Positions 6,996-11,141 of a stretch of 11,141 nt of DNA are shown here, one piece after another (position 1 is the stretch's first letter; each line of letters begins with the position of its first letter). Made by a program: the position numbers and the translations under genes. Below the pieces are notes generated by a model. That model did not search any database. It saw only the letters and a program-made list of their open reading frames with translations, and had not been told where the DNA came from. Source of the stretch: an uncultured Planctomycetia bacterium. GTDB taxonomy: Bacteria; Planctomycetota; UBA1135; GCA-002686595. Location of the stretch: positions 1 through 11,141 of the forward strand of contig CALKYE010000075.1 in NCBI GenBank assembly GCA_938003765.1, read 5' to 3'.

Positions 6996-7832
6996 TCAAC
7001 CGCGGCGCCCCGTGGGCAGCAGCATCGGCACGCGGCGCTGATAGTCGCGGTACGAATCGCCGTGCTCGGCGACGAGGGTGCGCTCTTCGATCTGGACGCC
7101 CACCAGGATGTACCCGGTGCACATCACGGCGAAGAACAGGTGGCCCATCGTCATCACGGGCGTGGCCCAGAACGCGAGCAGGAATCCGAGCATGAGCGGG
7201 TGACGCACCATGCGGTACAGCGAGCGCTCGCGGAACTGCGGCCCTTCGTGCGGGCGGGCGAGGAAGTGGCGCACGACCTGGCGCAGGCCGAAGAGCTCGA
7301 AGTGATCGATCAGGAAGCTCGAGAGCAGGACGACGCCCCAACCGAGGACCGAGGCTCCGCGCAGGAATCCTGCGGCGACGCCTTCGACGGCCCACACTTG
7401 TCCGGGGAGCTGGCGCCACTGCCAGAACATCGAGGCGAGGATCGCGCACGTCACGAGCACGAAGGTCGAGCGTTCGATCGACTGCGGGACGATGCGCGTC
7501 CACCAGCGCTTGAACGTCTTGCGCGCCATGATCGTGTGTTGGACCGCGAACAGCGCGAGGAAGCCGCCGTTGACCAGCAGCGCCTCGACCAGCGGCGCTG
7601 CGCGACCGCCGTCGACCGTGGTCGGAACGAAGAGGCCGCTCACGAATCCGAAGGCGTAGAGGAACGTGCCCAGGAACGCCACGTAGGCGATGGCGCCGTA
7701 GAGCAGGATGCCGAAGCGGTTGAGGAAGCTCGCGGCAGGCGCCTTCGAGACGTGCTGTTCAGGGCTGCTCGCCGCGCGAGTCGATTCGGCGGTGCGGCGC
7801 GCGGGCGCGGAGGTGGGAAGGGTGGTGGTCAT
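6996..7832 (-). CDS. mddA: Methanethiol S-methyltransferase (MddA-like), membrane protein
   Basis: The 278-residue product resembles MddA, an integral-membrane enzyme that uses S-adenosylmethionine to convert methanethiol to dimethyl sulfide; it belongs to the NnrU/isoprenylcysteine-methyltransferase-like superfamily. After a variable, Ala/Ser/Thr-rich 35-residue N-terminus come a helix at about 40-68 ending GLFVPTTVDGG, LFAVQHTIMAR at 94-104, FKRWWTRIVP at 107-116, FWQWRQLPGQVW at 136-147, a helix ending in LIDHFELFGLRQV at 174-186, the SAM-site signature YRMVRHPLMLGFLLAFWATP at 206-225, and GVQIEERTL at 245-253. These match MddA more closely than generic isoprenylcysteine methyltransferases, as I remember them. 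The start at 7832 is chosen because the upstream extension to a GTG at 7943 reads as non-coding. It follows the sigma factor gene on the same strand after 111 bp with no promoter or Shine-Dalgarno that I can see. A methyltransferase of another thiol is the alternative. Confidence 0.82.
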   Translation of the reverse strand: MTTTLPTSAPARRTAESTRAASSPEQHVSKAPAASFLNRFGILLYGAIAYVAFLGTFLYAFGFVSGLFVPTTVDGGRAAPLVEALLVNGGFLALFAVQHTIMARKTFKRWWTRIVPQSIERSTFVLVTCAILASMFWQWRQLPGQVWAVEGVAAGFLRGASVLGWGVVLLSSFLIDHFELFGLRQVVRHFLARPHEGPQFRERSLYRMVRHPLMLGFLLAFWATPVMTMGHLFFAVMCTGYILVGVQIEERTLVAEHGDSYRDYQRRVPMLLPTGRRG

Positions 7833-7943
7833 GGCGGTCGTGGATCGCGGGTTTCCGGCGGCAGTTCCGTCGTCCGGCGCACTGCGCGCCGAAGTTCGTC
7901 CGCCGCCTACCGTGGCGCGCTCGAGCGCGCGCGACTGCCACAC

Positions 7944-8549
7944 TCACTCGCCGAGAATCTGCGCCAGCCGCGCACGCCCGAAGGCCCACTCGCGCGCGGC
8001 GGTGCGCTCCGAGATCCCGAGCGCCTCGGCGACCTGGGCGACCTCGAGCCCCGTGAACAGGCGCAGTCGCACGACCTCCGCCGCGCGCTCGTCCTCGCGC
8101 TCGAGGGTCTCCAAGGCGTCGCTCACCTCGAGCGCGCGCGTGGGCGCGTCGCTGGCCGCCAGGTCGGCCCCGGTGAGCGTCATCCGCTCGAATCCCGCCC
8201 CGCGCTTGCCGGCGAGGACCTTGCGCGCGTGATCGGTCAACACGCGCTGCATGGCGCGCGCGGCCGCGCCGAAGAAGTGCCGCCGCGTGTCGAAGCGCGG
8301 CGCCGCGTCCCCGGCGAGCCTGAGCCAGGCCTCGTTCACCAGCGCGGTGGCCTGCAGCGTGTGTTCGCCGCGCTCTCGCGCCATCTGCGACGCCGCCAGC
8401 CGCCGCAACTCCTCGTACACGAGCTCGAAGACCGCGCGCCATGCATCCGGACGGCCTTCGGCCTCCCGGAGCAGATGCGTGATGTCGCGCGGCGGCTCCA
8501 TCGGTCGGGCCGCAAGGCTATCCCAGGCTGTCGAGTCCTGCGTCGTCAT
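7944..8549 (-). CDS. ECF-type RNA polymerase sigma factor (TIGR02999 / PF07638 class)
   Basis: The product (201 residues from 8549) is an extracytoplasmic-function sigma factor with regions 2 and 4 only. Region 2 spans about residues 23-110: ITHLLREA, LVYEELRRLAASQMA at 43-57, TLQATALVNEAWLRL at 64-78, HFFGAAARAMQRVLTDHAR at 91-109. Region 4 spans about 145-200 with the helix-turn-helix EVAQVAEALGISERTAAREW at 169-188. This is the pattern of the TIGR02999 class, common in Planctomycetota, Acidobacteriota and gamma-proteobacteria and often encoded with Hanks kinases. The acidic motif normally found before LVNEAWLRL (DAED-like) is here QATA. No anti-sigma gene lies beside it. The start is uncertain: ATG 8549 is taken, but ATG 8501 (MEPPRDITHLL) matches the usual family start equally well, while ATG 8684 gives a non-coding-looking extension. 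Confidence 0.92.
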   Translation of the reverse strand: MTTQDSTAWDSLAARPMEPPRDITHLLREAEGRPDAWRAVFELVYEELRRLAASQMARERGEHTLQATALVNEAWLRLAGDAAPRFDTRRHFFGAAARAMQRVLTDHARKVLAGKRGAGFERMTLTGADLAASDAPTRALEVSDALETLEREDERAAEVVRLRLFTGLEVAQVAEALGISERTAAREWAFGRARLAQILGE

Positions 8550-8707
8550 GTTCTCGCGCGGCGGCGGTGCGCCGCTCGCCGACCGTCGTGGCGCAAGCGA
8601 GTCGCCTGACCTGCCAAGAATTCCTGAGTTTCGTCGCGCGGGCGTCGTGGATGCGGCGCGCCGTGCGTCGCGAGCGGTTGGCATGGCTGCGCTGGTAGAT
8701 TCGCGCG
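8550..8707. other. Divergent intergenic region between sigma factor and flavoprotein genes
   Basis: This 158-bp stretch must hold the sigma factor promoter on the minus strand and the flavoprotein promoter on the plus strand. Only the plus-strand element at 8696-8701 is recognisable. No TA dinucleotide occurs between 8550 and 8684, so no TANNNT-type -10 for the sigma factor exists there; an alternative-sigma promoter is possible but I see no convincing one. Confidence 0.5.
8696..8701 (+). promoter_or_regulatory. -10-like element directly before flavoprotein start (leaderless promoter candidate)
   Basis: TAGATT ends 6 nt before the ATG at 8708. No Shine-Dalgarno is present. TTGGCA at 8678-8683 resembles a -35 but is only 12 bp from this hexamer, too close for a normal promoter. 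Confidence 0.5.
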
Positions 8708-9271
8708 ATGGGCAAGAATTTCGACGGCATCGACGCGCGCATGGCGGAGTGGCTGGGCGAGCAGCGCATGTTCTTCGTGGCCACCGCGCCGCTGGGCGGC
8801 CAGGGTCACGTCAACCTCTCACCCAAGGGGCTCGACAGCTTCGCGCTGCTCGGTCCGCGCTCCGTGGCGTACCTCGACCTCACGGGGAGCGGGGCGGAGA
8901 CGATCGCCCACCTGCGCGAGAACGGCCGCATCACGCTCATGTTCTGCGCCTTCGACGGGCCGCCGAAGATCGTGCGGATGTACGGGCGCGGCCGCGTGGT
9001 CGAGCCGCAGGACGCCGGGTTCGACGAGCTGCGCGCGAAGTTCGCGTCGCGGACGCTGGCGCGCTCGATCATCGCGATCGAGCTGGAGCGCATCGCCGAT
9101 TCGTGCGGCTACGGCGTGCCGCTGATGGAGTTCGTCGCGGAGCGCAAGCAGCTGACCGACTGGGCCGAGCGCAAGGGGCCCGCGGGCGTGCGCAAGTACC
9201 AGCTCGAGCACAACCGGACGAGCCTCGATCAATTGCCCGCGCTGCGCTGGCCCGAGCAGCTCCCGAGTTGA
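8708..9271 (+). CDS. Pyridoxamine 5'-phosphate oxidase-family flavoprotein
   Basis: The 187-residue product has the split-barrel FMN-binding fold of the PNPOx-like family (PF01243). Visible family features are FFVATAPLGGQGHVNLSPKG at residues 22-41, SVAYLDLTGSGAETIAHL at 52-69, RITLMFCAFDGPPKIVRMYG at 74-93 followed by GRGRVV, and a C-terminal RTSLDQLPAL at 170-179. These match a subgroup of small oxidoreductases distinct from the PLP-synthesis enzyme PdxH, which is longer at the C-terminus. The likely role is reduction or oxidation of a small molecule with FMN or F420; the substrate is unknown. It has no signal peptide and is cytoplasmic. The start at 8708 fits both the family N-terminus and the upstream -10-like element. 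It is divergent from the sigma factor gene, and the phospholipase gene follows after 116 bp. Confidence 0.9.
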   Translation: MGKNFDGIDARMAEWLGEQRMFFVATAPLGGQGHVNLSPKGLDSFALLGPRSVAYLDLTGSGAETIAHLRENGRITLMFCAFDGPPKIVRMYGRGRVVEPQDAGFDELRAKFASRTLARSIIAIELERIADSCGYGVPLMEFVAERKQLTDWAERKGPAGVRKYQLEHNRTSLDQLPALRWPEQLPS

Positions 9272-9311
9272 GTTCGACGCGCGAGCGTTTGACGCAACGC
9301 AGCGGTGCGCT

Positions 9312-9327
9312 CGTCGCTCTGGCGACG
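9312..9327 (+). terminator. Hairpin downstream of the flavoprotein gene
   Basis: CGTCGC (9312-9317) and GCGACG (9322-9327) form a perfect 6-bp stem with the tetraloop TCTG, 40 bp after the flavoprotein stop. A smaller hairpin, GCGTT/AACGC, precedes it at 9285-9300. No T-tract follows, so termination is only a possibility. Confidence 0.3.
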
Positions 9328-9363
9328 CGACGGACTGCGCGGGACCGGCTCTCGCGCTCACAC

Positions 9364-9369
9364 TACGAT
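9364..9369 (+). promoter_or_regulatory. Possible -10 element of the phospholipase gene
   Basis: TACGAT lies 18 nt before the ATG at 9388, which would give a leader of about 12 nt without a Shine-Dalgarno sequence. No matching -35 is seen at 16-18 bp spacing. Confidence 0.3.
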
Positions 9370-9387
9370 CTGCGCGCGCACGCGCTC

Positions 9388-10302
9388 ATGCGGAACATCC
9401 CTGTACGCCAACTGCTGCTGTGCGCCGCGCTCGGAGCGGCGTGCATCGGAACGCCGGACGACGGCGTGCTTCCGCTCAGCGCCGCGGGAGGCGGGTTGAG
9501 CGAGCGCTGGGAGCTCGACGCCGCTTCGACGCGCCCGTCCAACTACATCCGCTCGCATCGCCAGAACTACGCGCTGCTCGGGCGCTGGTCCGACGACCCC
9601 AATCAGGAAGTGCTCGACGGCGCCGCGGGCGGTGTGACGAGCGCTCAACTCGATTCGGTCGAGCTCGAGTATCAGCTCAGCTTCAAGGTCAAGCTCGTCG
9701 AGGACGCGCTGTTCGGCGGCGATGTGTGGGCCGCCTACAACCAGCTCTCCCACTGGCAGGCGTACAACTGGAATCAGTCGGCGCCGTTCCGCGAGACGAA
9801 TTACGAGCCCGAGCTGATCTGGACGCTGCCGCTCGACGAGAAGCTGCTCGGCCTGCGCGCGCGCATGATCAATCTGGGCTTCTCGCACCAGTCCAACGGC
9901 CGCGGCGAGCCGCTCTCGCGCAGTTGGAATCGATTGTGGGCGCAGGCGGGCCTCGAGCGCGGGCCGCTGTCGCTCTTGGTGCGCGGCTGGTGGCGCATCC
10001 CCGAGAGCGACTCGGACGACAACAACCCCGACATCGAGCGCTACATGGGTTACGGCGACGTGCTCGGCGTCTATCGCTACGAGCAGCACCTGTTCACGCT
10101 GCTCGTGCGCCACAACCTCGACCTCGACGACGGTCGCGGCGCGGCGCAGTTCGACTGGAGCTTCCCGCTCACCGAGAGCGAGAACGGCGGCGGCCTGCGC
10201 GGCTACATCCAGGTGTTCTCCGGTTATGGCGAAACGCTGCTCGACTACGACCACTCGCAGACCGCGATCGGGCTGGGGATCATCCTCGTCGACGCGCTGT
10301 AG
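9388..10302 (+). CDS. pldA: Outer-membrane phospholipase A (OMPLA)
   Basis: The 304-residue product is a member of the OMPLA family (PF02253), a calcium-dependent beta-barrel enzyme that hydrolyses phospholipids in the outer leaflet and is active as a dimer when membrane asymmetry is disturbed. An N-terminal signal peptide covers about residues 1-20. Family motifs are YNQLSHWQAYN at 117-127 and PFRETNYEPEL at 133-143. The catalytic block starts at HQSNGRGEPL (167-176) and continues SRSWNR (177-182). His167, Ser169 and Asn181 align with the E. coli triad His142, Ser144 and Asn156, with identical spacing. The remaining sequence alternates polar and hydrophobic residues as in a 12-strand barrel, ending in IGLGIILVDAL. 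The length fits the family. The start is the first Met giving a signal peptide. The ExbD-like lipoprotein gene follows 43 bp downstream and is probably co-transcribed. Confidence 0.95.
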   Translation: MRNIPVRQLLLCAALGAACIGTPDDGVLPLSAAGGGLSERWELDAASTRPSNYIRSHRQNYALLGRWSDDPNQEVLDGAAGGVTSAQLDSVELEYQLSFKVKLVEDALFGGDVWAAYNQLSHWQAYNWNQSAPFRETNYEPELIWTLPLDEKLLGLRARMINLGFSHQSNGRGEPLSRSWNRLWAQAGLERGPLSLLVRGWWRIPESDSDDNNPDIERYMGYGDVLGVYRYEQHLFTLLVRHNLDLDDGRGAAQFDWSFPLTESENGGGLRGYIQVFSGYGETLLDYDHSQTAIGLGIILVDAL

Positions 10303-10345
10303 GGCCGGCGCGCGCGCGGCTCCGATCCTGCTCGCCGCTCGTTCG

Positions 10346-11116
10346 ATGTTGTTGCGAGCCGCGCTCGCTCCGGGCCTGCTGCTGATCGGAACGGGATGCG
10401 CCGAGCCGCTCTCGAATGGAGCTCGACGCGAGCAACCTCCCGCGTTGCAGCTCGTCGTCGCGGCCGATGGCGATGTGGAGCTCGACGGAACGCGTCACGA
10501 TCTCGACGCCGCAGGATTCGAAGCGCTGCAGCGGGCGACGTGGGAGCACCTGGCCCGCGCGGACAAGGGACGAGAGGCGCTGCTCGATCCCCACAACCCG
10601 CACGGCCCGACGATCTGCGATCGGCCGGTGCGCGTCGAGATCCACCCCGACGCGCGCTTCGATTCGTTCGCCTGGGTGATCGCGCAGGTCGAGGGGCAGT
10701 GCTTCGCCCGCGCGGAGCTCCTCACGAGCGGCGGCGACACCGAACCGCTGCCCATCGAGTTGAACCCCAGCGGCGGCGCCAACGTCTTCGGACGCGCGCG
10801 AGGCGCCGGACCCGCAACGCTGAGCATCGCGCTCAGCGCTCGCAACTCGACGCGAGACGCGGCTCAGCGCGGCCCGTGGTCGCTCACCGAAGGCCCCGAC
10901 GACGAAGCCGCGGTCTCCGCCCACGGACTCGACTGGCATGAGCTCGTCGAACTCGTCGAGAGCCGTCGCCCGCACGTCGGCTGGCTCGAAGCCTCCGTGG
11001 AGATCGCACCCGACGCGAGCTGGACCGAGGTCGCCGCGATCGTGCGCGCCGCACGCTCGCTCGAACCGAACGACTTCGTGATCCATCCGCCGCGCGCGCC
11101 CCGCACGCAGCGCTAG
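10346..11116 (+). CDS. Putative lipoprotein with two ExbD/TolR-like domains (paralogue of the 3062-3805 product)
   Basis: The 256-residue product has a hydrophobic signal peptide ending LLLIGTGC, with a probable acylated Cys18; the lipobox is imperfect because Gly occupies position -3. Residues 33-128 contain LQLVVAADGDVELDGT, a helix, VRVEIHPDARFDSFAWVI and a closing strand ARAELLTS. Residues about 177-248 contain LDWHELVELVESRR, EASVEIAPDASWTEVAAIVR and a terminal strand FVIHPP. This is the same two-domain order as the lipoprotein at 3062-3805, with shared AADG.V.LDG, VRV...PD..FD and LDW..V..LV patterns. Cys91 and Cys119 could form a disulfide. It lacks the ExbD transmembrane anchor. Function is unknown; the envelope location is inferred. 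It is 43 bp after pldA, without a Shine-Dalgarno or a promoter of its own that I can see. Confidence 0.82.
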   Translation: MLLRAALAPGLLLIGTGCAEPLSNGARREQPPALQLVVAADGDVELDGTRHDLDAAGFEALQRATWEHLARADKGREALLDPHNPHGPTICDRPVRVEIHPDARFDSFAWVIAQVEGQCFARAELLTSGGDTEPLPIELNPSGGANVFGRARGAGPATLSIALSARNSTRDAAQRGPWSLTEGPDDEAAVSAHGLDWHELVELVESRRPHVGWLEASVEIAPDASWTEVAAIVRAARSLEPNDFVIHPPRAPRTQR

Positions 11117-11141
11117 GCGCAGCGTCAGCAGGGACGACGGC

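Noticed and set aside
7833..7943. GTG at 7943 directly abutting the sigma factor stop codon, as start of the methyltransferase
   Set aside because: The TGAGTG arrangement is tempting, but the extra 37 residues are Arg/Gly/Ala-rich and non-coding in character, and no Shine-Dalgarno supports the GTG.
8618..8623. Palindrome GAATTC between divergent genes as a possible operator
   Set aside because: The symmetry does not extend beyond six bases and no second copy is nearby.
8550..8684. N-terminal extension of the sigma factor to ATG 8684
   Set aside because: The 45 added residues are Arg/Ala/Pro/Ser-rich, have no counterpart in the sigma family, and would leave only 23 bp between the divergent genes, overlapping the plus-strand -10-like element.
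8251..10302. Single 683-codon plus-strand frame that includes the phospholipase
   Set aside because: Only the part from 9388 resembles a protein family and begins with a signal peptide. The upstream part lies antisense to the sigma factor and out of frame with the flavoprotein gene.
1..11141. tRNA, rRNA, CRISPR, insertion sequence, prophage or attachment site
   Set aside because: I found no spaced direct repeats, no transposase or integrase motifs and no recognisable RNA-gene consensus; codon and base use look uniform along the window.

Overview
The window is a GC-rich (by eye about 70% G+C), gene-dense bacterial chromosome segment with no rRNA, tRNA, CRISPR array or insertion sequence that I can recognise. 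It carries ten protein genes, one running off the left edge. A cell with an outer membrane is indicated by an outer-membrane phospholipase A and two lipoproteins with ExbD/TolR-like domains. A TIGR02999/PF07638-type ECF sigma factor together with a large Hanks kinase carrying a beta-propeller is typical of Planctomycetota, Acidobacteriota and Myxococcota. I cannot decide the phylum from this sequence alone; a high-GC planctomycete or a relative in one of those phyla is the best guess.

Layout. (1) 1-1895, minus strand: an alpha/beta hydrolase (1107-1895) followed 80 bp later by an uncharacterised multi-pass membrane protein (up to 1026, truncated by the window edge). The second gene has a strong Shine-Dalgarno sequence that can be folded into a hairpin. 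(2) 1972-6970, plus strand: a ROK-family sugar kinase, a lipoprotein with two ExbD-like domains, and a transmembrane Ser/Thr kinase with an extracytoplasmic propeller domain. The gaps are 46 and 66 bp, so partial co-transcription is possible. (3) 6996-8549, minus strand: an ECF sigma factor followed by a methanethiol S-methyltransferase (MddA-like), convergent with the kinase. (4) 8708-11116, plus strand: a pyridoxamine-5'-phosphate-oxidase-like flavoprotein, outer-membrane phospholipase A, and a second ExbD-like lipoprotein related to the one in block 2.

How the parts may work together. The kinase and ECF sigma factor are candidates for one signalling route. The sigma factor belongs to the class in which the acidic region-2.2 motif is missing and a threonine sits in its place, and in at least one such system a Hanks kinase activates the sigma factor by phosphorylation. 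The two paralogous lipoproteins and the phospholipase point to envelope functions. Several genes lack a Shine-Dalgarno sequence and instead have a -10-like hexamer 6-7 nt before the start codon, which suggests leaderless transcripts are common in this genome.
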